Shown piece by piece: positions 15,791-23,795 of a stretch of 64,000 nt of DNA (positions within the stretch are counted from its first letter, which is position 1; each line of letters begins with the position of its first letter). The notes below the pieces were generated by a model that worked only from the letters and a program-made list of their open reading frames with translations, did no database searches and had not been told where the DNA came from. The stretch is from VRUE01 sp963812335 (GTDB lineage Bacteria > Actinomycetota > Thermoleophilia > Solirubrobacterales > 70-9): the NCBI GenBank assembly GCA_963812335.1, contig CAWEUU010000004.1, positions 434,001 to 498,000 of the forward strand, read 5' to 3'. The position numbers were made by a program, and so were the translations under genes.

Positions 15791-16782
15791 TCGGCAAGCA
15801 GGGCGCGGGCGAATTCCTCGGGATCGAACGGTCGCAGGTCCTCAAGCGCCTCGCCGGTGCCGATCAGCTTCACCGGGATCTCGAGCTCGTTGGCGATCGC
15901 CAGCACGATGCCGCCCTTGGCGGTGCCGTCGAGCTTGGTCAGGACGACGCCGTCGACGGCAACCGCCTCGGAGAAGAGCTGCGCCTGGCGCAGGCCGTTC
16001 TGGCCGGTGGTGGCGTCGATCGTGATCAGCGTCTCGTGCGGCGCCTCCGGCATCTGCTTGCCGATCACCCGGCGCACCTTGGCCAGCTCGTCCATCAGGT
16101 TGCCCTGCGTGTGCAGGCGGCCGGCGGTGTCGACGATGACGACGTCGGCGCCGCGAGCGCGGGCGGCGGAAATCGCGTCGTAGGCGACCGCTCCGGGGTC
16201 GCCGCCGGGCGCCGAGCGGATCAGCTCGGCGCCGGACCGCGCCGCCCACTCTGCGAGCTGCTCGGCAGCGGCGGCGCGGTAGGTGTCGGCGGCGGCGAGC
16301 ACGACCGAGAGCCCGAATTCCTTCGAGAGGTGCCACGCGATCTTGCCGATCGTCGTCGTCTTGCCGGTTCCGTTGACGCCGACCATCAGCAGCACCGCGG
16401 GCTCGCCGCTGAGATCGACGGGGGCGCGGCCGCCCGCGGCAACCTCGGCGAGGATCTCGATCAGGCGCTCGCGCACCGCCTCGCCGTCGGCGGAGACGGC
16501 GCCGCTCTCGACCTCGCGCTCGAGCCGCTCGACGACCTCAGCGGTCGTCGGAGCGCCGGCGTCGGCCATGATCAGCGCCTCCTCGAGTGCTTCCCAGGTC
16601 TCGTCGTCGATGCGGTCGAAGAGGCTGGCGGAGATCTCCTCGGACAGCGCCTGGCGGCTCTTCGAGAGGCTCTCGCGCAGGCGGCGGAAAACCCCGCGGC
16701 GCCGTTCCTCGCTCTCCAGCTCCGGCGCGGGGCCGGTCTCGCGCGCGCCGAGATCGAAGATCTCCTGCCAGGAGGTCGCCAT
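15787..16782 (-). CDS. ftsY: Signal recognition particle receptor FtsY
   Basis: 331 residues with a short charged N-terminus (no long A domain), then the NG GTPase core: GVNGTGKTTTIGKIA, DTYRAAAAEQL, DTAGRLHTQGNLMDEL and TKLDGTAKGG. FtsY docks SRP-bound ribosomes at the membrane. It lies between smc and ffh with spacings of about 10 nt on each side, so all three are likely co-transcribed. Confidence 0.96.
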   Translation of the reverse strand: MATSWQEIFDLGARETGPAPELESEERRRGVFRRLRESLSKSRQALSEEISASLFDRIDDETWEALEEALIMADAGAPTTAEVVERLEREVESGAVSADGEAVRERLIEILAEVAAGGRAPVDLSGEPAVLLMVGVNGTGKTTTIGKIAWHLSKEFGLSVVLAAADTYRAAAAEQLAEWAARSGAELIRSAPGGDPGAVAYDAISAARARGADVVIVDTAGRLHTQGNLMDELAKVRRVIGKQMPEAPHETLITIDATTGQNGLRQAQLFSEAVAVDGVVLTKLDGTAKGGIVLAIANELEIPVKLIGTGEALEDLRPFDPEEFARALLAE

Positions 16783-16791
16783 GAGCGGTAT

Positions 16792-19158
16792 CTAAGCCGC
16801 TTCGAGCGCGGGCGGCTGCCCGGGTGCGTCGTCGCCGGCGTCTTGCGCTAGTTCGCGCGGCAACCGGCGGGAGACGACCTTGGTCACGCCGTCGCCGCCC
16901 ATCGTCACCCCGTAGAGCACGTCGGCGGCGTCCATCGTGCGTTTCTGGTGGGTGACGATGACGAACTGGGCGCGGTCTGAGAAGCGCTGGATCAGCTGTA
17001 GGAAGCGGTCGATGTTGGCGTCATCGAGCGCCGCCTCGACCTCGTCGAGGATGTAGAAGGGACAGGGGCGGGCGAGGAAGACGGCGAAGACGAAGGCCAG
17101 CGCGACCAGCGACTTCTCGCCGCCGGAGAGCAGCGAGAGCTTGCGCGTCGACTTGCCTGCAGGGGTGACCTCGATCTCGACCCCGAGCACCTCGCGCTCC
17201 TCTTCCTCCTCGCCGTCCTCTTCGTCATCCTCCGCTTCGGCTTCCGCCGCCGGCTCCTCGTCGGGGTCGCGCACGGAACGCAGGCTGACGCGGCGCAGGC
17301 GGCCGCGGCCACCTGGGAAGAGGTGCTCGACCATCTCCTCGAAGTTCTTCGCGGTCGCCTCGAAAGTCTGCTCGAAGGCGCGCTCGATCTCACGGTCGAT
17401 GTCGCCGATCAGCGCCTCCAGCTCGTGCATGCCGCGCTCGGTGTCCTCGCGCTGGGTCTGCACCGCCTCGACGTGCTCGCGCGCCTCCTCGTACTCCTGC
17501 TCAGCGAGCGGGTTGACCGGGCCGATCTGGGTGCGGCGGCGCTCCAGCCGCTGCAGGCGGCGGTCGATCTCCTCGCGTTCCGCGTCGCTCAGCGCCTGCT
17601 CGGCCGGAGCTACTCCCTCGCCGAGGCGCTCGGCGATCGAGGCCAGCTCCTTTGCCGCCTCGGCGCGACGGTCGCCGAGGTGGGCCGCCTCGACCTGAGC
17701 CTCGGTCAGCGTGTCGGAGGCGGCCTTCATCTCGACCTGCAGCTCCGACTCCTGCCGCGAGCACTCGCGCATCTCCTCGGCGATCTCGTCGCCGCCGCCC
17801 TGCTCGCCGACGACCTTCGCTTCGATCCGCTCGACCCGGACGCGAATCGCCGCCTCGGCGGCAACCGCTGCCGCCGCAGCGGCGCGTACGTCGTCGAGCA
17901 GCTCCTCGCCGGCCGCAACGCGGCGGCGCAGCGCCTCACGATGGCGCTCGCCGAGCAGGCCCTCGGCGCGGCGGGCGTGGCGCGCGGCGCGCTCGGCCCC
18001 CGCCTGGACATCGCCCAAGGCGGCCTCGCGCTCGGGCTCCGCCAGCTCGTCGGAGCGCGCCCGCGCCAGACCCTCGCCCGCTCCGGCGAGGCCGGCGTCG
18101 ATCTCACCCAGCTCCTCCTCCAGCTTGCGCGCGCGCTCGGCCGGCGCCCCCTCGGAGGTGCCGAGGTCGAGCGTCAGCGGCCCGAATTCGGCCCGCAGAC
18201 CCTCCAACGCGCTCGCCAGCTCGGCCTCGCGCTCGGGCAGCGCCGCGGCGCGCACAGCGATCCGCTGCTGCTCGCCGCGCAGCTTGGTCAGCAGGCCCCA
18301 GGCCTGGGTGCGCTCGCGGTCGCGCTCAGCGAAGCGCTCCTCGGCGGCGCGGCGGCGCTCACTCACCGCGGTCAGCCGCCGCTCGACCTCGCCCCGCCGG
18401 GCGCGCGCCTGTTCGGCCGCCTTCTCGGCGGCCAGGGCGCGATCCTTGCCGAAGCGCAATTCCTCGGCGACGAGCCGGCCGCGCAGCTCTAGCTCCTCGC
18501 GCTCGATCCGGGCGCCGAGCTCGGCCGCCTGCGCCTGCCGCTTGAGCGGCCGCAGCCGCGCCCGCGCCTCGCGCTCGAGGTCCAGCGCGCGATCGAGGTT
18601 GTCGCGCGCGGCGCGCAGCTTCAGCTCGGCGCGGCGGCGGCGTTTGCGGTGCTTGCCCAGCCCCGCGGCCTCCTCGACCAGCAGGCGGCGCTCGCGCGGC
18701 TTGGAGTGGACGATCGACTCGACCCGTCCCTGGCTGATCACCGAGTGCATCTCGCGGCCGAGGTTCGTGTCGGAGAGCACCTCGACGACGTCGACGAGGC
18801 GGCAGCGGGCGCCGTTGAGCCGGTAGACGCCGTCGCCGGAGCGGTCGAGGCTGCGCTGGACGGCGATCTCCGAGAGCTCGGTCGCGGCGCGGCCCTCGGA
18901 GTTGTCGATCACGACCTCGACCTCGGCGGCGCGGCGCTGCCCGACGCCCTTGCCGCCGGCCGAGATCACGTCCTGCATCGAGGCGCCGCGGATGCTGCCG
19001 GGGCTCTGCTCGCCGAGCGCCCAGAGCACGGCGTCGGTGATGTTCGACTTGCCCGAGCCGTTGGGGCCGACGATCACGCTGACGCCCGGAGAGAACTCCA
19101 GCTTGGTGCGCCCGGGGAACGACTTGAACCCCTTCATCTCGATCGATTTCAGATACAT
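16792..19158 (-). CDS. smc: Chromosome segregation protein SMC, short form without visible hinge
   Basis: Both ABC head halves are intact: Walker A GPNGSGKS (31-38), Q-loop Gln143 in VISQGRVES, signature LLSGGEKS (676-683), Walker B FYILDE (701-706), D-loop ALDDANIDR and switch VTHQK. At 788 residues it is about 400 shorter than typical bacterial SMC (near 1,180). Residues 170-600 look like continuous Glu/Arg/Ala-rich coiled coil, and I see no globular hinge with its conserved glycines. A strongly acidic insert (about 631-656) interrupts the C-terminal head. ScpA and ScpB are encoded at 54.6-56.0 kb. SMC-ScpAB compacts and segregates chromosomes; dimerisation without a hinge would need another route. 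Confidence 0.93.
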   Translation of the reverse strand: MYLKSIEMKGFKSFPGRTKLEFSPGVSVIVGPNGSGKSNITDAVLWALGEQSPGSIRGASMQDVISAGGKGVGQRRAAEVEVVIDNSEGRAATELSEIAVQRSLDRSGDGVYRLNGARCRLVDVVEVLSDTNLGREMHSVISQGRVESIVHSKPRERRLLVEEAAGLGKHRKRRRRAELKLRAARDNLDRALDLEREARARLRPLKRQAQAAELGARIEREELELRGRLVAEELRFGKDRALAAEKAAEQARARRGEVERRLTAVSERRRAAEERFAERDRERTQAWGLLTKLRGEQQRIAVRAAALPEREAELASALEGLRAEFGPLTLDLGTSEGAPAERARKLEEELGEIDAGLAGAGEGLARARSDELAEPEREAALGDVQAGAERAARHARRAEGLLGERHREALRRRVAAGEELLDDVRAAAAAAVAAEAAIRVRVERIEAKVVGEQGGGDEIAEEMRECSRQESELQVEMKAASDTLTEAQVEAAHLGDRRAEAAKELASIAERLGEGVAPAEQALSDAEREEIDRRLQRLERRRTQIGPVNPLAEQEYEEAREHVEAVQTQREDTERGMHELEALIGDIDREIERAFEQTFEATAKNFEEMVEHLFPGGRGRLRRVSLRSVRDPDEEPAAEAEAEDDEEDGEEEEEREVLGVEIEVTPAGKSTRKLSLLSGGEKSLVALAFVFAVFLARPCPFYILDEVEAALDDANIDRFLQLIQRFSDRAQFVIVTHQKRTMDAADVLYGVTMGGDGVTKVVSRRLPRELAQDAGDDAPGQPPALEAA

Positions 19159-19211
19159 CCCTCGTCCTCGGTCCGCAAGGCTGGCGGGTGAGTCGGACGC
19201 GACCCCTGAGG

Positions 19212-19886
19212 TCAGTCCCCGAGGCGCCTCAGCGCCTCCTCGGCCGCCATCTGCTCGGCTGCCTTCTTGCTCCTTCCGGCGCCGGTTCCCACGCTTTTCT
19301 CGCCGACCTTCGCCTCGACTTCGAAGGTGCGCCGGTGGGCGGGGCCCGATTCGCCGATCACGTCGTAGGTTACGCGCGCCCGCCGCCGGGCAAGCAGCTC
19401 CTGCAGCGCCGACTTCGCATCTACCGGAGCTTCAACCGCGTTTTCGATCTGCAGCGCGAAGGCGGCGGCGACTGCAGTGGCGACGCGCTCGAAGCCGAAG
19501 GCGACGAAGCAGGCGCCGATCAGCGCCTCGGTCACCTCCGGCAGCGGCCGCGAGCCCGCGAGCAGGGTCTTCGCCGGGATCGATTCCTCGGCGTCGGGCT
19601 GGGCCGCTTCGAGCATCTCCGGAACGCCCAGCGCACGGCCCACCTCGGCGCAGGAGACGCCGCTGACGGCGTGGTTGTGGATCTTGGTCAGGCCACCCGC
19701 CCCTTCCGAGGGAAAGCGCTCGTAGATTCCGGCGGCGACGGCGAGCGCCAGAACGCTGTCGCCGAGGTAGGCGAGCCGCTCGTAGGACTGCGACTCCTCC
19801 GCGGTCCAGGAGGAGTGTGTGAGAGCCCGGCGCCGCAGACCGTCGGGCAGCTCCCCGACCAGCTCCGCGAGCGTCTCAACGCTCAT
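19212..19886 (-). CDS. rnc: Ribonuclease III with altered active-site residues
   Basis: 224 residues: an RNase III domain (about 1-145) and a double-stranded RNA-binding domain (about 150-222, ending GRSKKAAEQMAAEEAL). The signature reads ERLAYLGDS, where ERLEFLGDA is usual, so the second glutamate (Glu41 in E. coli numbering) is alanine while the aspartate is kept. The second site reads EVTEALIGA, with Glu replacing the usual Asp114 and the key Glu117 kept. It may be weaker or differ in metal use. An R3 repeat begins 8 nt upstream of the ATG with no ribosome binding site between. Confidence 0.93.
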   Translation of the reverse strand: MSVETLAELVGELPDGLRRRALTHSSWTAEESQSYERLAYLGDSVLALAVAAGIYERFPSEGAGGLTKIHNHAVSGVSCAEVGRALGVPEMLEAAQPDAEESIPAKTLLAGSRPLPEVTEALIGACFVAFGFERVATAVAAAFALQIENAVEAPVDAKSALQELLARRRARVTYDVIGESGPAHRRTFEVEAKVGEKSVGTGAGRSKKAAEQMAAEEALRRLGD

Positions 19887-19893
19887 TGATCGT

Positions 19894-19960
19894 GTTCGCG
19901 CTTCGCTCTCTGCACGAAGAGACAGAGATGGACGCTTGCTCGCTCCGCGCTCACGGAGCG
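19894..19960 (-). repeat. R3 leader-type repeat, copy A (rnc)
   Basis: On the plus strand it reads GTTCGCGCTTCGCTCTC onward and has two hairpins: CTTCG with CGAAG, and GCTCCG (19942-19947) with CGGAGC (19954-19959). The second hairpin includes the last codons and stop of acpP. In rnc orientation the element ends 7 nt before the ATG. Copies B and C lie in the same position before priA and cmk. Confidence 0.8.
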
Positions 19961-20193
19961 TGCTCCACGACGAAGTCGACGGCGTCGCCGACGGTCTCGA
20001 TCCGCGCCGCCTGCTGCTCGGAGACGCTGATCCCGTAGCGATCCTCGAGCTCCATCACCAGCTCGTAGAGGTCGAGCGAGTCGGCGTCGAGATCCTGCTT
20101 GAAGCGCGTCCCCTCGGCGATCCCGGCGGCGTCGACCTCGAGCTCCTCGGCGAGGTGACCGCGAACCAGATCCAAGACCTCATCCCTTTTCAT
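19951..20193 (-). CDS. acpP: Acyl carrier protein
   Basis: 80 residues with the phosphopantetheine site DADSLDLYELVMELEDRYGI, where the serine carries the prosthetic group. It shuttles acyl chains in fatty acid synthesis. It lies between plsX and rnc as in many bacteria, 12 nt after plsX, with AGGA before the ATG. Confidence 0.97.
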   Translation of the reverse strand: MKRDEVLDLVRGHLAEELEVDAAGIAEGTRFKQDLDADSLDLYELVMELEDRYGISVSEQQAARIETVGDAVDFVVEHAP

Positions 20194-20205
20194 ACCGATT
20201 TCCTA

Positions 20206-21228
20206 TCACGCGCCCGTGCCGTCTGCGAGCGCACCCCGCGTGGCGCCGCCCTCGACGAGCAGCGCCGCGGTCCTGCCGATCGCGTCGACCTCGACGCAGC
20301 GTGCAGCCAGCCGCACCGCGTTGGCGATCCCCTCGGCGCCGGCGCTTCCGTGCCCGACGACGGCGATTCCGCGCAGGCCGAGCAGGATCGCGCCGCCGGT
20401 CGTGTCGGGTTGCAGCTCGCGGCGCAGCCCGCCCAATGCCGGGCGCATCAGCAGCCCACCGAGGGCGGCGAGCGGGTTGGAGCGGGCGGCATCGCGGATC
20501 GCGCCGGTCACCGTCCGCGCCGTCCCCTCCATCAGCTTCAGCGCGACGTTGCCGGTGAAGCCGTCGGTGACGACGACGTCGGCCTCGCCGGCGGGCAGGT
20601 CGCGCCCCTCGACGTTGCCGGCGAACTCGATCCCCGCCGCCTCCGCCAGCAGGGTGTGGGCGGCGGCGACCTCCCCCCTGCCCTTGCCCGCCTCCTCGCC
20701 GACCGAGAGCAGCCCGACCCGCGGCCGCTCGACGCCGAGCACAGCGGCGCTGAAGGCGGCGCCGAGGAAGGCGAACTGGAACAGGTGCTGGGCGCGGACC
20801 TCGATGTTGGCGCCAACATCGAGGAAGAGCACCGGTTTGCCGGGCACCGGCAGCCGCACCGCGAGGGCGGGCCGCTGCACGCCGCGCAGGCGGCGCAGGC
20901 CGAACGTTGCCGCAGCCATGGTCGCCCCGGTCGAGCCGTGGCTGACCAGCGCCTGCGACTCGCCCGCGGCGACGTCGCCGGCGGCGCGCACGACCGAGGC
21001 GCTCTTCTTCGCCCGCACCGCGGGGACGGCGTCCTCGTCGTTGCCGATCGCCTCCGCCGTCGCTACGACCTCGATCCCGTCGACGTCGTCAAGGCCGAGC
21101 TCCTCCGGGGGGCCGAAGACCCGCAGCCCGATTCCGTCCGCCGCGGCCATCCGCGCGCCCTCGGCGAGAACGTCGAAGCCCTGCTCGGCGCCGAAGCCGT
21201 CCAGTGCGACGGTCGTGCCGCCGGCCAA
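20206..21228 (-). CDS. plsX: Phosphate acyltransferase PlsX
   Basis: 340 residues. PlsX converts acyl-ACP to acyl-phosphate at the membrane for phospholipid synthesis. Visible blocks are VALDGFGAEQG (the usual DAMGGD is changed to DGFGAE), VSHGSTGATMAAA, FLDVGANIEVRAQHL, GLLSVGEEAGKG, DGFTGNVALKLMEG and the C-terminal VVGHGSA. It starts 4 nt after rpmF, in the standard rpmF-plsX-acpP order. The altered first motif is a mild oddity. Confidence 0.94.
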   Translation of the reverse strand: MAGGTTVALDGFGAEQGFDVLAEGARMAAADGIGLRVFGPPEELGLDDVDGIEVVATAEAIGNDEDAVPAVRAKKSASVVRAAGDVAAGESQALVSHGSTGATMAAATFGLRRLRGVQRPALAVRLPVPGKPVLFLDVGANIEVRAQHLFQFAFLGAAFSAAVLGVERPRVGLLSVGEEAGKGRGEVAAAHTLLAEAAGIEFAGNVEGRDLPAGEADVVVTDGFTGNVALKLMEGTARTVTGAIRDAARSNPLAALGGLLMRPALGGLRRELQPDTTGGAILLGLRGIAVVGHGSAGAEGIANAVRLAARCVEVDAIGRTAALLVEGGATRGALADGTGA

Positions 21229-21232
21229 CCGA

Positions 21233-21445
21233 TTACTCGTCGTCGGGGGCGCCGGCGGTGGGGTCGGTCATCGTGTGTTTGACGACCTCGCGGCCCGCGT
21301 AGGTGCCGCAGGTCGGGCAGACCCGGTGCGGCAGTCGCGGGCTGTGACAGCGCGGGCAGTTGTTCAGCCGGGCCTTCTCGGCCTTGTGCGTCGCCCGCCG
21401 CTTGTCGCGGCGCGCGCTGGAAGTTCTTCGCTTCGGGACGGCCAT
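21233..21445 (-). CDS. rpmF: Ribosomal protein L32
   Basis: A 70-residue L32 starting MAVPKRRTSSARRDKRRA, with a four-cysteine zinc ribbon CPRC ... CPTC (the C+ form). The C-terminal 15 residues (after VVKHTMTDP) extend beyond the ordinary family end. It leads into plsX after 4 nt. Confidence 0.95.
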   Translation of the reverse strand: MAVPKRRTSSARRDKRRATHKAEKARLNNCPRCHSPRLPHRVCPTCGTYAGREVVKHTMTDPTAGAPDDE

Positions 21446-21483
21446 TGGGCAGGGCATGGTAGCGGTAGACGGGGCACTCGGTT

Positions 21484-21606
21484 GGAAGGAGCAGGGGGTG
21501 CCCCTCCGCTTGCTGGGTTTTTCGCCCGTGCCGCGGGTTGCCGTCCGAGACGGCAGTAGGGGCGAAAAACGGACGCCGCGCACTGCGGGGCACCCCCTGT
21601 CCCTTC
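21484..21606 (-). repeat. R2 palindromic element copy b
   Basis: Inverted relative to copies a and c. Outer arms CAGGGGGTGCCCC (21492-21504) and GGGGCACCCCCTG (21587-21599) pair perfectly, with a weaker extension GAAGGAG/CCCTTC outside. Inner stem TTTTTCGCC (21518-21526) with GGCGAAAAA (21561-21569). The loop holds a further short hairpin GCCGTC-CGAGAC-GGC. It sits between the DUF177 gene and rpmF. Confidence 0.85.
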
Positions 21607-21615
21607 TCTCAAGGG

Positions 21616-22140
21616 CTACTCGTACTTCAGCTCGTCGAGCTTGGCCCAACGGGGGTCCCCGTCGCTCATGTGCTTGTGGTGCTCGGGGTCGGCGTCGTTC
21701 AGGGACTCGCCGCAGACGGGGCAGAGGCCGGCGCAGTCGGGGCGGCAGAGGATGCGGGACGGGGTCGCGAGGACGACGGCGTCGTGGGCCCAGCGGCTGA
21801 GGTCGACGCGGTCCTCGACCACGTAGGGGCTGCGCAGCTCCTCGTCCTCGGTGTCGGCCTGGTCGACCTCGCGCGCGTCGACCTCGGTCTCGACGATCGC
21901 GGGCTCCAGGCAGCGCATGCACGGGCCCTCGAGCCGAAACGGGAAGCGCAGGCGAAAGGCGTAGCCGTTGCTGGGGCGGGATGCGTCGACTCGCGTCTCC
22001 AGTGCGTCCCCCCGGAGCACATAGGTCTGGCCGCCGAGCTCCAGCGGATCGAGCTCGACCGGCACGTCGAGTCGGGCGCCCTCCCCGTGCGACAGCGAGA
22101 GCCGTGCGAGATCGATGCTGGTGGTTCGCGTCTTGGCCAT
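21616..22140 (-). CDS. yceD: DUF177 (YceD-family) protein
   Basis: 174 residues. The DUF177 core contains the cysteine pairs CMRC (74-77) and CRPDCAGLCPVCG (132-143). YceD-family proteins are encoded next to rpmF almost everywhere and are linked to 23S rRNA accumulation in plants and bacteria; the exact role is unknown. The ATG at 22138-22140 has a strong ribosome binding site, GGAGGA, 8 nt upstream. The R2 palindrome lies between it and rpmF. It diverges from the methyltransferase gene. Confidence 0.92.
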   Translation of the reverse strand: MAKTRTTSIDLARLSLSHGEGARLDVPVELDPLELGGQTYVLRGDALETRVDASRPSNGYAFRLRFPFRLEGPCMRCLEPAIVETEVDAREVDQADTEDEELRSPYVVEDRVDLSRWAHDAVVLATPSRILCRPDCAGLCPVCGESLNDADPEHHKHMSDGDPRWAKLDELKYE

Positions 22141-22164
22141 TGCGAGCTCCTCCGCCCTGCCGCT

Positions 22165-22170
22165 TACGAT
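22165..22170 (+). promoter_or_regulatory. Putative -10 hexamer of methyltransferase gene
   Basis: TACGAT, 24 nt before the ATG at 22195. A start site about 7 nt downstream would leave a short leader containing GACGAGG, a plausible ribosome binding site. Confidence 0.35.
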
Positions 22171-22194
22171 GGTCCCTTCCGACGAGGTTACGAA

Positions 22195-22689
22195 ATGGGT
22201 CAATTCGACTGGACACCCGACGAGTATCTGGATCGCATCCGCGCGCGCATCCCGCGCTACGACGAGCTGCAGGAGCAGGCCGTCGCCGCGATCCCGTTCG
22301 CGCCCGAGCGCGTCCTGGAGCTGGGGATGGGGACCGGCGAGACGACGCGGCGCCTGATCGAGGCCTTCCCCGAGGCCTGGGTGATCGGCCTCGACGCGAG
22401 CCCCGACATGGTCTTCCGCGCCCGTCAGACCTACGACGACGTCCAGCTCGCCCGCATGGAGGATCCGCTCCCCGACGGCCCCTGGGACCTCGTCATCTCG
22501 GTGCTCTCGGTCAACGACCTCAGCGACGAGCAAAAGCAAGCCCTGTTCCGCCGGGTAAAGGACCACTCGCGCTCAATCGTGATCGGCGACGTGTTCGAGG
22601 ATGACCAGCTCAACGACCTCGTCAGCTGGTGCGATGGCGAGGTCACCTGGCAGGCCGACGACCTAGCCGTAGTACGCGCGACCTACTGA
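22195..22689 (+). CDS. Class I SAM-dependent methyltransferase
   Basis: 164 residues. Motif I is VLELGMGTGETTRRL (40-54) and the acidic residue binding the SAM ribose is in VIGLDASPDM (63-72). LPDGPWDLVISVLSVNDL is motif IV. It is shorter than most class I enzymes and lacks a clear C-terminal substrate domain, so the substrate cannot be guessed. It is the only plus-strand gene in a long minus-strand run and converges on the SepIVA-like gene with 11 nt between stops and no terminator hairpin. Confidence 0.85.
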   Translation: MGQFDWTPDEYLDRIRARIPRYDELQEQAVAAIPFAPERVLELGMGTGETTRRLIEAFPEAWVIGLDASPDMVFRARQTYDDVQLARMEDPLPDGPWDLVISVLSVNDLSDEQKQALFRRVKDHSRSIVIGDVFEDDQLNDLVSWCDGEVTWQADDLAVVRATY

Positions 22690-22700
22690 GCCAGAGCTGC

Positions 22701-23189
22701 CTACTGCTGCTCGTCCAGCTCGGCGACCGGCTGCTGCTCCTCGTCGTCGCGGCCGGCGAGCCGGTCGCGGCCGCGCTGTACGGCCGCGAGGAACTTCTGC
22801 AGGTTGACCTCGAGCGTGTTGAGGATCTCGTCGGCGTAGTCCTCGGCGCCGAGCCGGATCTCACGCTCACGCGTGCGGGCGTCCTCGACGATCTCGTCGG
22901 CGGCCCGCTCGGCCTGCTTGGTGACCTCCTCGTCGGAGATCAGACGGGCCTGCTGCTCACGCGCCTCGCGCACGATCCGCTCGGCCTCGCGTTTGGCCTC
23001 GGCGAGCATCTCCTGGCGCTCCTTGACGATCCAGCGCGCCTGCTTGATCTCCTCGGGAATCGTCGCACGCATCTGGTCGAGGAGGTCGTAGATCTCCTCG
23101 CGGTCCACGCGGACCTGATCCGTGAGGGGCACGGGTCGCGCGTTGTGGACGACATCGTCCAGCTTGTCTATGAGAACCAGAACGTCCAT
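22701..23189 (-). CDS. SepIVA-like DivIVA-domain coiled-coil protein
   Basis: 162 residues, highly charged and almost entirely helical from residue 25 on. The N-terminus MDVLVLIDKLDDVVHNARPVPLT and the following EEIYDLLDQMRATIPEEIKQAR resemble mycobacterial SepIVA, whose gene also lies beside DUF177, rnc and coaD. SepIVA is a DivIVA-related factor in septation and polar growth. This protein is shorter than the mycobacterial one (about 245 residues), with fewer coil repeats. The assignment rests on sequence pattern plus gene neighbourhood. Confidence 0.75.
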   Translation of the reverse strand: MDVLVLIDKLDDVVHNARPVPLTDQVRVDREEIYDLLDQMRATIPEEIKQARWIVKERQEMLAEAKREAERIVREAREQQARLISDEEVTKQAERAADEIVEDARTREREIRLGAEDYADEILNTLEVNLQKFLAAVQRGRDRLAGRDDEEQQPVAELDEQQ

Positions 23190-23201
23190 CAGCAGGGCGT
23201 A

Positions 23202-23207
23202 AGCCTA
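23202..23207 (-). promoter_or_regulatory. Putative -10 hexamer of SepIVA-like gene
   Basis: TAGGCT on the minus strand, 12 nt before the ATG. The rest of the 105-nt spacer to coaD shows only a small palindrome, CCCACGTGGG, at 23269-23278. Confidence 0.3.
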
Positions 23208-23294
23208 CGTGTCAGAGCCGCTTTCAGTGAAGAAGGGGCGATTTCCTCGACTTTTTGCAAACTCTCGCCCACGTGGGCAGCGACCGGCAAGAGC

Positions 23295-23795
23295 CTACCT
23301 CGCGCCCAGGCGGCCCGCCATCGCGGCGGCCACCGGACCGGGAACGAGGTCGGAGACGTCGCCGCCGAAGGTCGCCATTTCCTTCACCCCGGTCGACGAG
23401 AGAAAGCTGTACTGGGGCGAGGCGATCATGTAGATGCTCTCGATCCCTGGGTCGAGCTTGCGGTTGAGCTGCGCCATCTCGAACTCGTACTCGAAGTCGG
23501 AGATCGCCCGCAGGCCCTTGACGATCGCCTTCGCGTCGATTTCGCGGGCAAACTGGACCAGCAGGTTGGAGAAGGTCCGTACCTCGACGTTGTCGAGGCC
23601 GGCGGTCGCCCCCTCGATGAACTCCCTGCGCTCCTCGGCCGTGAACAGGGTCTTGTCCTTGCGCACCGGGTTGTTGACGACGGCGACGACGACACGCTCG
23701 AAGATCGCGGAGCTGCGGGTAACGATGTCGATGTGGCCGTTGGTGACCGGGTCGTAACTGCCCGGGCAGATCACGGTGCCCTCCTGGCTGGCCAT
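23295..23795 (-). CDS. coaD: Phosphopantetheine adenylyltransferase
   Basis: 166 residues. The nucleotidyltransferase motif is GSYDPVTNGHIDI (12-24) and the second ATP motif is SSTGVKE near 136. CoaD makes dephospho-CoA from ATP and 4'-phosphopantetheine. The ATG overlaps the rsmD stop by one base, the usual rsmD-coaD coupling. Confidence 0.97.
   Translation of the reverse strand: MASQEGTVICPGSYDPVTNGHIDIVTRSSAIFERVVVAVVNNPVRKDKTLFTAEERREFIEGATAGLDNVEVRTFSNLLVQFAREIDAKAIVKGLRAISDFEYEFEMAQLNRKLDPGIESIYMIASPQYSFLSSTGVKEMATFGGDVSDLVPGPVAAAMAGRLGAR

Noticed and set aside
23190..23294. Fourth R2-like element in the SepIVA-coaD spacer
   Set aside because: It has a T-run, GCGATT and a CCCACGTGGG palindrome, but no paired outer arms or R2 core blocks.
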